Shown in pieces: positions 1-5,611 of a DNA stretch of 5,611 nucleotides. The position numbers were made by a program, and so were the translations under genes. The stretch lies in assembly GCA_023453655.1 (NCBI GenBank), contig JAEXTE010000228.1, forward strand, positions 1 to 5,611. Direction: 5' to 3'. This DNA comes from Pseudomonadota bacterium. Its GTDB lineage: Bacteria; Pseudomonadota; Gammaproteobacteria; Xanthomonadales; Xanthomonadaceae. A model generated the notes under the pieces. It saw only the letters and a program-made list of their open reading frames with translations, had not been told where the DNA came from and did no database searches. The first letter of the stretch is position 1, and the number at the start of each line of letters is the position of its first letter.

Positions 1-303
1 GGGCACGCCCAGGTCGCCGGGCCATCGATCCCCGCTGCGGAACCTGCCCCCATCCCGGCCTTCTCCCGCAGGCGGGGGAAGGAGCAGGGCACTCCCTTTC
101 CCCGCCATGGGCGAGGGTCGGGGTGGCTGCACGCCCAGATCGCCACGACACGCGTCCTCGCTGCGGAACCTGCCCCCATCTCAACCTTCCACCGCAAGCG
201 GGGGAAGGCGCAGAACACTCCCTCCCCCGTTCACAGGGGAGGGCCGGGGTGGGGGCACGTCCAGGTCGCCACTCAATTCATCCCCGCACCGGCCCCCGCC
301 TGA
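1..303 (+). CDS. Possible 3' end of the gene upstream of the ligase (repeat-derived tail), partial
   Basis: Reading from base 1 there is no stop for 100 codons until TGA at 301-303, whose last base is the first base of the ligase ATG (TGATG). There is no ATG in this frame, so the gene would have to start left of the window. The translation is a repeat with a 42-residue period: the units begin HAQVAGPSIPAAEPAP and HAQIATTRVLAAEPAP, and the third ends HVQVATQFIPAPAPA then stop. About 81 of 100 codons end in G or C. In related operons the ligase-associated exonuclease lies here, and the overlap matches the other two operon junctions, so this may be its C-terminal extension. No nuclease motif is visible. 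Against coding: all three forward frames are open in this GC-rich DNA, and substitutions between the two full units fall mostly at codon positions 1 and 2 of this frame. Translation is possible, but selection on the peptide looks doubtful. Confidence 0.35.
   Translation, partial: GHAQVAGPSIPAAEPAPIPAFSRRRGKEQGTPFPRHGRGSGWLHAQIATTRVLAAEPAPISTFHRKRGKAQNTPSPVHRGGPGWGHVQVATQFIPAPAPA
46..130. repeat. Inverted pair of 39-nt palindromic elements in repeat unit 1
   Basis: The left arm at 46-84 (GCCCCCATCCCGG...GAAGGAG) resembles the reverse complement of the right arm at 92-130 (CTCCCTTTCC...GGGGTGGCTGC); the arms are separated by 7 nt. About 25 of 39 positions match by eye. The left arm is itself a hairpin: CCTTCTCCCGC (59-69) faces GCGGGGGAAGG (72-82) with one mismatch that would be a G-U pair in RNA. 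The unit is therefore two copies of one repeat family placed head to head, able to form small hairpins or one larger cruciform. Confidence 0.7.
172..256. repeat. Inverted pair of 39-nt palindromic elements in repeat unit 2
   Basis: This has the same architecture as in unit 1, 126 nt further on: arms at 172-210 and 218-256. The right arm contains a perfect 8-bp stem, CCCTCCCC (220-227) and GGGGAGGG (236-243), around an 8-nt loop, followed by GCCGGGGTGGGGGC. The left arm carries CCTTCCACCGC (185-195) opposite GCGGGGGAAGG (198-208), with one mismatch. There is no U-run after either stem, so they do not look like intrinsic terminators. Confidence 0.7.
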
Positions 304-2021
304 TGCGCCGCTTCGCCGCCCTCTACCGCGAGATCGACCGCAGCACCGCCACCCTCGACAAGCGTGCGGCGCTGGTGCGCTACTTTCGCGAAGCGCCGCC
401 GCGCGACGCGGCCTGGGCGCTGCACCTGCTCTCCGGAGGCAAGGTCGCGGGCGCGAAGCGCCGCATCGCCAACGCGCGCGAGCTGCGCGAATGGATCGCC
501 GCCGAAGCCGGCCTGCCCGACTGGCTGGTCGACGACAGCTACGACCAGGTCGGCGACCTGGCCGAGACCCTGGCCCTGCTGATCGACGACCCCACTACGC
601 CGGGCAGCGACGCACCGCTGTGGGAATGGATCGAACGCCGCCTGCTGCCGGTCGCGAACCGCGACGTCGAGGTGCGCCGGGCGGTGGTGGTCGGGGCCTG
701 GCGCAGCCTGTGCTTCGACGAGCGCCTGCTGTTCAACAAGCTGCTCACCGGCGCACTGCGCGTGGGCGTCTCGCAACGCATGGTCCAGCAGGCGCTGGCG
801 GAAATGAGCGGCATCGACATCGCCCGCATCGCCCAGCGCATGCTCGGCCAGTGGCAGCCGACGCCCCGGTTCCTCGCCACGCTGCTGTCGCAGGAGGAGC
901 TGGCGAGCGACCGCCAGCAGCCCTACCCGTTCTTCCTGGCCACGCCCCTGGAGGCGGCGCTGAGGCCGGACGCGGCCGCGCTGCCCGAGGACGATGCGGA
1001 ACGGAGCGACCATGACGCGGAGCAGATCGATGCGCCGCCTCCCGCCACGCTCGCCAATGATCCGGCGGCGGTCGAACGCGCCCTCGGGTCCATCGACGAC
1101 TGGCTGCTGGAATGGAAGTGGGACGGCATCCGCCTGCAGCTGATCCGCCGCGGCGGCGAGGTGGCGCTGTGGTCGCGCGGCGAGGAGCGGCTCGATGGCC
1201 GCTTCCCCGAGATCGAACATGCCGCGCGCGCCCTGTTGCGCGACTGCGTCCTCGACGGCGAACTGCTAGCCTGGCGTGGCGATGCCGCCGAGCCGATGCC
1301 GTTCACCGCATTGCAGACCCGCATCCAGCGGCGCAAGCCCGGCGCGAAGACCCTCGCCGATACGCCGGTACGCGTGCAGGCCTACGACCTGCTCGAACTG
1401 GACGGCGAGGACTGGCGCGCGCGCCCGCAGCATGAGCGGCGCGCGGCGCTGGAGGCACTGCTGGCCGCGCACGGCGATCCGCGCATCGTCGCCTCGCCCC
1501 TGGTCGACGCAAGCGACTGGAGCCAGGCAGCCGGCCTGCGCGAACAGGCGCGCGAGCGCGGCGTCGAAGGCCTCATGCTCAAGCGTCGCGACGCGCCCTA
1601 CCAGGCCGGGCGCAAGCGCGGCGACTGGTGGAAGTGGAAGATCGACCCGCTTACCGTGGATGCGGTGCTGATCTATGCGCAGTCCGGGCACGGCCGCCGC
1701 AGCACGCTCTATACCGACTACACCTTCGGCCTCTGGGACGGCGACACCCTGGTGCCCGTGGCGAAGGCCTACAGCGGCCTGGACGACGCGGAGATCCTGC
1801 GCCTGGACCGCTGGATCCGCGCCAACACGCTGGAGCGCTTCGGCCCGGTGCGCTCGGTGCCTGGCGTGCACGTGTTCGAACTCGGCTTCGAGGCGGTCAA
1901 CCGGTCGACCCGGCACAAGTCCGGCATCGCCGTGCGCTTCCCGCGCATCCTGCGCTGGCGCCACGACAAGCCCGCGGCCGAAGCCGATCGCCTGGCCACC
2001 CTGCGGGCGCTCGCGCGATGA
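303..2021 (+). CDS. ATP-dependent DNA ligase (Lhr/PdeM-associated type)
   Basis: This 572-residue enzyme seals nicks in DNA through a ligase-AMP intermediate. Nucleotidyltransferase motifs are complete: motif I EWKWDG with the adenylated lysine K272 and following R277, WSRGEER with R292, VLDGEL with E320, YDLLELDG from Y361, motif IV EGLMLKR (E422-R428) and motif V WWKWK (K444, K446). Residues 1 to about 215 form the N-terminal DNA-binding domain, ending in YPFFLATPLE. The OB-fold domain follows about residue 455 and carries the family signature RHKSGIAVRFPRI. The ATG at 303 was chosen because MRRFAALYREIDRST matches the usual family N-terminus; anything further upstream is repeat-encoded. 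No Shine-Dalgarno is visible, and the TGATG overlap suggests coupling to upstream translation. The protein is slightly long because of an acidic Pro/Ala-rich stretch, about residues 221-250, between the DNA-binding and catalytic domains. The ATGA overlap with the helicase supports one operon. The role in this repair cluster is known for the family, not shown here. Confidence 0.95.
   Translation: MRRFAALYREIDRSTATLDKRAALVRYFREAPPRDAAWALHLLSGGKVAGAKRRIANARELREWIAAEAGLPDWLVDDSYDQVGDLAETLALLIDDPTTPGSDAPLWEWIERRLLPVANRDVEVRRAVVVGAWRSLCFDERLLFNKLLTGALRVGVSQRMVQQALAEMSGIDIARIAQRMLGQWQPTPRFLATLLSQEELASDRQQPYPFFLATPLEAALRPDAAALPEDDAERSDHDAEQIDAPPPATLANDPAAVERALGSIDDWLLEWKWDGIRLQLIRRGGEVALWSRGEERLDGRFPEIEHAARALLRDCVLDGELLAWRGDAAEPMPFTALQTRIQRRKPGAKTLADTPVRVQAYDLLELDGEDWRARPQHERRAALEALLAAHGDPRIVASPLVDASDWSQAAGLREQARERGVEGLMLKRRDAPYQAGRKRGDWWKWKIDPLTVDAVLIYAQSGHGRRSTLYTDYTFGLWDGDTLVPVAKAYSGLDDAEILRLDRWIRANTLERFGPVRSVPGVHVFELGFEAVNRSTRHKSGIAVRFPRILRWRHDKPAAEADRLATLRALAR
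963..1052 (+). other. Acidic linker insertion between ligase domains
   Basis: Ligase residues about 221-250 are rich in Asp, Glu, Ala and Pro (for example PEDDAERSDHDAEQIDAPPP). They lie between the DNA-binding domain (ends near YPFFLATPLE, residues 208-217) and the catalytic lysine motif at 272. From memory of the family, this junction is usually short, so the stretch is probably a flexible, disordered linker. The boundaries are approximate. Confidence 0.55.
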
Positions 2022-4747
2022 AGTCCGGCGCGCCGCGCACCCGCTTCGACGCGCCGCTGGCGGCGTGGTTCGACACCCGGGGATGGCGACCGGCGCCCTT
2101 CCAGCGCGAGGCCTGGCGCCGCTGGCGCCGTGGCGAATCCGGACTGCTGGTCACGCCCACCGGCAGCGGCAAGACCCTGGCCGCCCTGGGTGGCCCGCTG
2201 CTCGATGCGCTGGCCGAAGCGGCGCGGCAGAAGCTCGCGCCAGCAAGAGCAGTGCAGGCCAGGGCCGGTGCGGCCGGAACGGCGTCGCGGCGTGCGGCGC
2301 AGGCCGCCGGCAACACGCAGACTGCCCCGGCGGCATCGGCGCGCATGGTCGCGGCGCGCGTCGCGGCCACACGCGTCGAACGGGTGTCGAAGGCGCGGGC
2401 AGAAGGGGCTGCGTGCCCGGCCGTGGTTGGAGGCGATGCGGGAACGCCGGCAGCGCCGGATGCCGGGGTGTCCCACCACACGCCGGCAACGGCGCGCAGG
2501 AAGACGGCGCCTGCCGCCCGCACCCGCCTGCTCTGGATCACCCCGTTGCGCGCCCTTGCCAGCGACACCGTGCGCGCCCTGCGCGAGCCGATCGAGGCGC
2601 TGGGCCTGGACTGGACCGTCGCGATGCGCACCGGCGACGCCAGCTCCCGCGACCGCCGCCTCGCCCGCCAGGGTCGCGCCGATGCGCTGGTGATCACGCC
2701 CGAATCGCTGGCCCTGCTGCTGAGCTATCCCGACACCGCCGCGCAGCTGTCGGGCCTGCGCGGCATCGTCGTCGACGAGTGGCACGAACTGCTCGGCAAC
2801 AAACGCGGCGTGCTGCTGCAGCTGTGCCTGGCGCGGCTCCGCGCGTGGGCGCCGGATGTGCGCATCTGGGGGCTGTCGGCCACGCTCGGCAACCTCGAGC
2901 AGGCGCGCGACGCACTGCTGCCGCATGCGCCGGGCGCCGCCATCCTGCAGGCAGCCAGGCCCCGCAGTCTCACCCTCGAGACCCTGCTGCCCGAAGCCGG
3001 CGAGCGTTTTCCCTGGGCCGGGCACGTGGGTCTGTCGCAGGTGCAGCGCGTCGCCGCGCGCCTGCAGGCGGCGGCTACCACCCTGCTGTTCGCCAACACA
3101 CGTGCGCAGGCCGAACTCTGGCATCGCGCGCTCTCGGCGACGTGGCTCGACGAGCCCGAAACGCTCGCCCTTCACCACGGCTCGCTGGATCCGAAGCTGC
3201 GCGCCTCGGTCGAGCAGGGACTGCGCGAAGGCCGCGTGCGCTGCGTGGTCGCGACCTCGAGCCTCGACCTCGGCGTCGACTTCCCCGCCGTCGACCAGGT
3301 GATCCAGATCGGCAGTCCCAAGGGCATGGCGCGACTGCTGCAACGCGCCGGCCGCGCGCGACATCGTCCCGGCGAGGCCGGGCACATCCTGTGCGCGCCG
3401 ACGCACGCGCTGGAGCTGGCCGAGTACGCCGCCGCGCGCGAGGCGCTGCGCGAGGGCCAGGTCGAAGCGCGCCTGCCGCCGCGACTCTCGCTCGACGTGC
3501 TGGCCCAGCATTGCGTCACGCTGGCGCTGGGCGGCGGCTTCCGGCCCGACGCGCTGCTCGCGGAAGTCCGCGGCACCCACGCCTTCGCCGCGCTCGGCGA
3601 CGCGCAGTGGCAGGCGGTGCTGGCCTTCATCGTGCAGGGCGGCGAAGCGCTGCAGCATTATCCCGAGTACACGCGGGTGGTGGTGGACGACGACGGGATC
3701 TACCGCGTGACGGACCGCCGCATCGCGCAGCGCCATCGCCTGTCGATCGGCACGATCACCAGCGACGGCGCGCTGCAGGTCAAGCTGCTGCGCGGCGGCA
3801 GCCTGGGCAGCGTGGAAGAGAGTTTCCTCTCGCGCCTGCGCCCGCGCGACCGTTTCCAGTTCGCCGGCCGCACGCTCGAACTCGTGCGCCTGCAGGACAT
3901 GACCGCCTACGTGCGCGTGGCGAAGAAGGCCGACGGCATCGTGCCGCGCTGGCAGGGCGGGCGCATGCCGATGTCCAGCGAACTCGGCGCGCGCGTGGCG
4001 CAGGTGCTGGCCGGCCCGCGCGACAGCCCCGAGCTGCACGCGCTGGGCCCGCTGCTCGAGCTGCAGGCCCGGATTTCCGCGCTGCCGGCTGCGGATGGCC
4101 TGCTGGCGGAGTTCGCGAAAACGCGCGAAGGCTGGCATCTGTTCGTGTATCCCTTCGCCGGCCGCGGCGTGCACGAAGGGCTGGCCGCGCTGCTGGCGCT
4201 GCGCTGGAGCCGGCTGGCGCCCAACACGTTCGGGTTTGCGGTCAACGACTACGGCCTGGCGCTGACCGCGCACGCGCAGACGCAGATGGACGCGGACACG
4301 CTGCGCGCCCTGCTCGATCCCGCCCGGCTGTTCGACGACCTGCGCGACGGCGCCAACCTGGGCGAGCTGGCGCGGCGCCAGTTCCGCGAGATCGCGCGCG
4401 TGGCGGGCCTGTTGCCGCCATCGCTGCCGGGGCGCGCGCTGCGCAGCCTGCGCCAGCTGCAGGCGTCCAGCGGCCTGCTGTTCGACGTACTGCAGCGACA
4501 CGATCCGGGCCACCTGCTGCTCGAGCAGGCCGAGCGCGAGGTCTTCGAGGCCCAGCTCGAGGTGCGCGCGCTGCAGGCGGTGCTCGAGCGCTGCCATGCC
4601 GCGCGCATCGACCTGCACCATCCGAAGACGCTCACCCCGTTGTCGTTTCCGCTGTGGGCCGAAGGCATGCGTGGCACGCTCAGCAGCGAGGACTGGCGCA
4701 CGCGCGTGCAGCGCGTCGCCGAACGCCTGGAAAAGCGCCATGGATGA
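2018..4747 (+). CDS. Ligase-associated DEXH-box helicase (Lhr-Core)
   Basis: This 909-residue superfamily 2 helicase is of the Lhr-Core type, which translocates 3'-to-5' on single-stranded DNA and unwinds duplexes using ATP. All motifs are visible: TPTGSGKT (46-53, K52), TPLRALASD (175-183), ITPESL (226-231), DEWH (253-256), SAT (287-289), LFANTR (357-362), HHGSLD (386-391), ATSSLDLGVD (412-421) and QRAGRARH (442-449). The remaining half corresponds to the winged-helix and the Lhr-Core C-terminal domains, including the conserved-looking stretches YPFAGRGVHEGLAALLALRW and NDYG. The start ATG at 2018 overlaps the ligase stop as ATGA and gives MKSGAPRTRFDAPLAAWF, a normal family beginning; no strong Shine-Dalgarno is present, which implies translational coupling. 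The length is about 100 residues over the usual size of about 810, explained by an Ala/Arg-rich insertion at residues 70-168 between motifs I and Ia. All catalytic residues remain, so the enzyme is probably active. Full-length Lhr, with its much longer C-terminal part, is excluded by size. Confidence 0.95.
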   Translation: MKSGAPRTRFDAPLAAWFDTRGWRPAPFQREAWRRWRRGESGLLVTPTGSGKTLAALGGPLLDALAEAARQKLAPARAVQARAGAAGTASRRAAQAAGNTQTAPAASARMVAARVAATRVERVSKARAEGAACPAVVGGDAGTPAAPDAGVSHHTPATARRKTAPAARTRLLWITPLRALASDTVRALREPIEALGLDWTVAMRTGDASSRDRRLARQGRADALVITPESLALLLSYPDTAAQLSGLRGIVVDEWHELLGNKRGVLLQLCLARLRAWAPDVRIWGLSATLGNLEQARDALLPHAPGAAILQAARPRSLTLETLLPEAGERFPWAGHVGLSQVQRVAARLQAAATTLLFANTRAQAELWHRALSATWLDEPETLALHHGSLDPKLRASVEQGLREGRVRCVVATSSLDLGVDFPAVDQVIQIGSPKGMARLLQRAGRARHRPGEAGHILCAPTHALELAEYAAAREALREGQVEARLPPRLSLDVLAQHCVTLALGGGFRPDALLAEVRGTHAFAALGDAQWQAVLAFIVQGGEALQHYPEYTRVVVDDDGIYRVTDRRIAQRHRLSIGTITSDGALQVKLLRGGSLGSVEESFLSRLRPRDRFQFAGRTLELVRLQDMTAYVRVAKKADGIVPRWQGGRMPMSSELGARVAQVLAGPRDSPELHALGPLLELQARISALPAADGLLAEFAKTREGWHLFVYPFAGRGVHEGLAALLALRWSRLAPNTFGFAVNDYGLALTAHAQTQMDADTLRALLDPARLFDDLRDGANLGELARRQFREIARVAGLLPPSLPGRALRSLRQLQASSGLLFDVLQRHDPGHLLLEQAEREVFEAQLEVRALQAVLERCHAARIDLHHPKTLTPLSFPLWAEGMRGTLSSEDWRTRVQRVAERLEKRHG
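2225..2521 (+). other. Ala/Arg-rich ~99-residue insertion inside helicase RecA1 domain
   Basis: Between LLDALAEAA after motif I and RLLWITPLRAL (motif Ia), helicase residues 70-168 form a low-complexity stretch dominated by Ala, Arg, Gly, Pro and Thr, with no recognisable motif. Codon use is less polished than in the flanks: CCA, GCA and the rare AGA occur in a row at 2240-2248, and GGA, GGT, GTT and GCT appear further on. The reading frame is kept throughout. It reads like a disordered surface loop that expanded in this lineage. Edges are placed by eye from the flanking motifs. Confidence 0.7.
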
Positions 4748-5375
4748 GACGCTGGACCTGGCCATCGCCGGGGAGCCGGTGCGGCTGTTCGCCGACCGCG
4801 CCCTGTACTGGCCCGCGCGCGGGCGACTGCTCATCGCCGACCTGCACCTGGGCAAGGGCGATACCTTCCGCACCGCCGGCATCGCGGTACCGACCGGCGG
4901 GACCGCCCAGGACCTCGGGCGCCTCGCGCGGCTGCTGGCGCGCAGTGGCGCCCGTTCGCTGTGGATCCTCGGCGATTTCCTGCACGCCAGGCGGACCGCG
5001 GCGGTGGACGCCGCGTGGCGTGACTTCCGCGATGCCCACCGGGACGTCGCGGTCGCCGTCGTGCCCGGCAACCACGATCGCGCCCTCGACCCGGCGGCTG
5101 CAGGCGTGGAGCGCCTGCCCGAAGGCGTGGTCGACGGGCCTTTCGAACTTCGCCATGCACCGTCGCCGGGGCCGTCCGCAAAGCACGTGCTGTGCGGCCA
5201 CGTCCATCCTGTCCTGCGCCTGCCGGGGATCGGCCGCCATCCGCTGTTCTGGATGCGGCCGCGGATCACCGTGCTGCCGGCGTTCTCCGCGTTCACCGGG
5301 GGCCATCCGGTGCCGCGCGCGGACAGCGGTGGCAGCGTGCTCTGCGACGGCGCGCAACTGCTGCAGCTGCGTTGA
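4740..5375 (+). CDS. pdeM: Ligase-associated DNA damage response endonuclease PdeM (metallophosphoesterase)
   Basis: This 211-residue calcineurin-like phosphoesterase belongs to the family of Mn-dependent DNA endonucleases that accompany Lhr-Core helicase and ATP-dependent ligase. The metal-binding motifs appear in canonical order: ADLHLGK (D34, H36), GDFLH (D79, H82), GNHD (N111, H112, D113), H139 and GHVHP (H154, H156). The length is normal for the family and far shorter than SbcD/Mre11, and no capping domain is present. No signal peptide is seen, so it acts in the cytoplasm. The start ATG at 4740 lies 8 nt before the end of the helicase stop TGA (4745-4747) and gives MDETLDLAIAGEPVRLFADRALYWP, matching the family's usual N-terminal strand pair. 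There is only a weak purine stretch (GGAAAAG) upstream, consistent with coupled translation. It is the last gene of the operon; a hairpin follows 19 nt after its stop. Confidence 0.93.
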   Translation: MDETLDLAIAGEPVRLFADRALYWPARGRLLIADLHLGKGDTFRTAGIAVPTGGTAQDLGRLARLLARSGARSLWILGDFLHARRTAAVDAAWRDFRDAHRDVAVAVVPGNHDRALDPAAAGVERLPEGVVDGPFELRHAPSPGPSAKHVLCGHVHPVLRLPGIGRHPLFWMRPRITVLPAFSAFTGGHPVPRADSGGSVLCDGAQLLQLR

Positions 5376-5394
5376 CCGACCGCGTATTAGCCGT

Positions 5395-5420
5395 GATTCT
5401 GGGATAAAGAATCCAGAATC
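5395..5420. repeat. Inverted repeat after the operon (GATTCTGG / CCAGAATC)
   Basis: Perfect 8-bp arms GATTCTGG (5395-5402) and CCAGAATC (5413-5420) flank the 10-nt spacer GATAAAGAAT. It begins 19 nt after the pdeM stop and is markedly more AT-rich than its surroundings. Its position suits a 3'-end hairpin that could protect or help end the operon mRNA, but no T-run follows, so it is not a standard intrinsic terminator. Its GATTC/GAATC wording resembles short dispersed repeats in Xanthomonadaceae; a dyad binding site for a regulator of the next gene is an alternative. Confidence 0.55.
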
Positions 5421-5471
5421 GCGTACTTTGGTGCAGAAGTAGAACACCCATCTTCCTGGAACGCCGCAGCA

Positions 5472-5491
5472 GCCCGGCTTTGCGCCCGGGC
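5472..5491. repeat. GC-rich hairpin in the leader of the downstream gene
   Basis: GCCCGG (5472-5477) and CCGGGC (5486-5491) form a 6-bp stem with the 8-nt loop CTTTGCGC. It sits about 43 nt before the next start codon and has no T-run after it. In DNA this GC-rich such a short stem may be chance; it could also structure the 5' leader. Confidence 0.3.
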
Positions 5492-5523
5492 CCGCGGTCG
5501 AGCAATCCGCTCATTCCCCCACC

Positions 5524-5529
5524 AGGAGA
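5524..5529 (+). promoter_or_regulatory. Shine-Dalgarno AGGAGA for the downstream gene
   Basis: AGGAGA lies 5 nt before the ATG at 5535, a near-ideal ribosome binding site. It contrasts with the operon genes, which have no clear site, and it fixes the start of the next gene. Confidence 0.85.
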
Positions 5530-5534
5530 CATCC

Positions 5535-5611
5535 ATGCGTTCCAAGCTGTTGACCACCACCGTTGCCGCCCTCCTGCTCGGCGGCGCTTCGCTCGCCCAT
5601 GCCCAGGACAC
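5535..5611 (+). CDS. Exported protein, N-terminal signal peptide only (partial)
   Basis: The 25 complete codons visible give a classic Sec signal peptide: basic start MRSK, a hydrophobic core LLTTTVAALLLGGASL, then the signal peptidase I site AHA followed by QD. The cut is probably after the A of AHA, leaving a mature protein beginning with QD. No lipobox cysteine is seen in the visible part. A strong Shine-Dalgarno precedes it. The mature protein lies beyond the window, so its function cannot be told; a periplasmic or outer-membrane protein is the most that can be said. It is separated from pdeM by 159 nt containing hairpins and is probably a separate transcription unit. Confidence 0.8.
   Translation, partial: MRSKLLTTTVAALLLGGASLAHAQD

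Larger units (their letters stand above)
3..302 (+). repeat. 126-bp tandem repeat, two full units and a partial third
   Basis: Unit 1 is 3-128, unit 2 is 129-254, and a third copy starts at 255 and stays alignable to about 287, just before the ligase start. Anchor words recur at exactly 126 bases: GCACGCCCAG at 3 and 129 (GCACGTCCAG at 255), GCTGCGGAACCTGCCCCCAT at 34 and 160, GCGGGGGAAGG at 72 and 198, and ACTCCCT at 91 and 217. A gapless hand alignment of units 1 and 2 gives 29 mismatches in 126 positions, about 77% identity, so the duplication is not recent or has diverged quickly. The period is a multiple of three, so unit number does not shift any reading frame. The sequence style matches palindromic repeats scattered through intergenic DNA of Xanthomonadaceae and other GC-rich Proteobacteria. 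Apart from these repeats and the open frame through them, I see no other gene in this stretch. Confidence 0.9.

Noticed and set aside
220..243. Intrinsic terminator before the ligase
   Set aside because: The stem is strong but is followed by GCCGGGGTGGGGG rather than a T-run, and it belongs to the palindromic repeat family.
123..302. Upstream start for the ligase adding 60 residues (ATG at 123)
   Set aside because: The extra residues are encoded wholly by the repeat block and do not resemble any ligase N-terminus; MRRFAALYREID at 303 is the normal family start.
1..302. CRISPR array
   Set aside because: The repeat has a 126-nt period with diverged units and no short identical repeat with unique spacers, and no cas gene is in view.
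107..1015. Long forward open frame overlapping the ligase start (302 codons)
   Set aside because: It is a shadow in another frame: Arg/Pro/Ala-rich with no domain, and it overlaps the ligase, whose motifs are complete. Its beginning is repeat sequence of the kind that gives spurious 'FTGEGRGG' peptides.
5372..5400. Possible sigma-70 promoter TTGACC (5372-5377) with GATTCT (5395-5400) for the downstream gene
   Set aside because: The -35 is decent and the spacing is 17 nt, but the -10 matches only 3 of 6 positions and lies in the inverted repeat; too weak to call.
1675..5442. Very long alternative frames on both strands (1255 codons forward, 1175 codons reverse at 1769-5296)
   Set aside because: These are GC-rich shadow frames of the ligase, helicase and pdeM genes; the translations are Arg/Ala/Pro-rich without domains.

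Overview
The window is about 70% GC, with strong G/C preference at third codon positions. It looks like a chromosomal piece of a gammaproteobacterium, most likely Xanthomonadaceae (Lysobacter/Luteimonas/Stenotrophomonas-like). That placement is inferred from base composition, the protein style and the palindromic 'CTCCC...GGGAG / GGGGTGGGG' intergenic repeats at the left edge. It is not proven by any marker gene.

Layout, all on the + strand. Positions 1-302 hold a 126-bp tandem repeat (two full units plus a partial third). Each unit carries two related 39-nt arms in opposite orientation, so this is duplicated dispersed palindromic repeat material. A reading frame crosses the whole block without a stop and ends in a TGA that overlaps the ligase ATG (TGATG). 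It could be the tail of the gene before the ligase, but the repeat units do not diverge as a selected protein would. Positions 303-2021 encode an ATP-dependent DNA ligase. Positions 2018-4747 encode an Lhr-Core type, ligase-associated DEXH-box helicase. Positions 4740-5375 encode the ligase-associated metallophosphoesterase PdeM. Each start codon overlaps the preceding stop, so the three genes form one tightly coupled operon. The 159-nt gap 5376-5534 contains two inverted repeats and a clear Shine-Dalgarno for a new gene. Only the signal peptide of that gene lies inside the window (5535 to the edge).

The three complete genes are the ligase, helicase and endonuclease members of a known bacterial four-gene DNA-repair cluster. 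The fourth member, an exonuclease of the metallo-beta-lactamase fold, normally sits beside the ligase and would lie just left of the window. The module is thought to act in DNA damage response: 3'-to-5' translocation and unwinding by the helicase, Mn-dependent DNA cleavage by PdeM, end trimming by the exonuclease and nick sealing by the ligase.

The module itself is already described. The unusual parts are the repeat block at the probable exonuclease/ligase junction, a roughly 100-residue Ala/Arg-rich insertion in the first RecA domain of the helicase, and an acidic linker insertion in the ligase.
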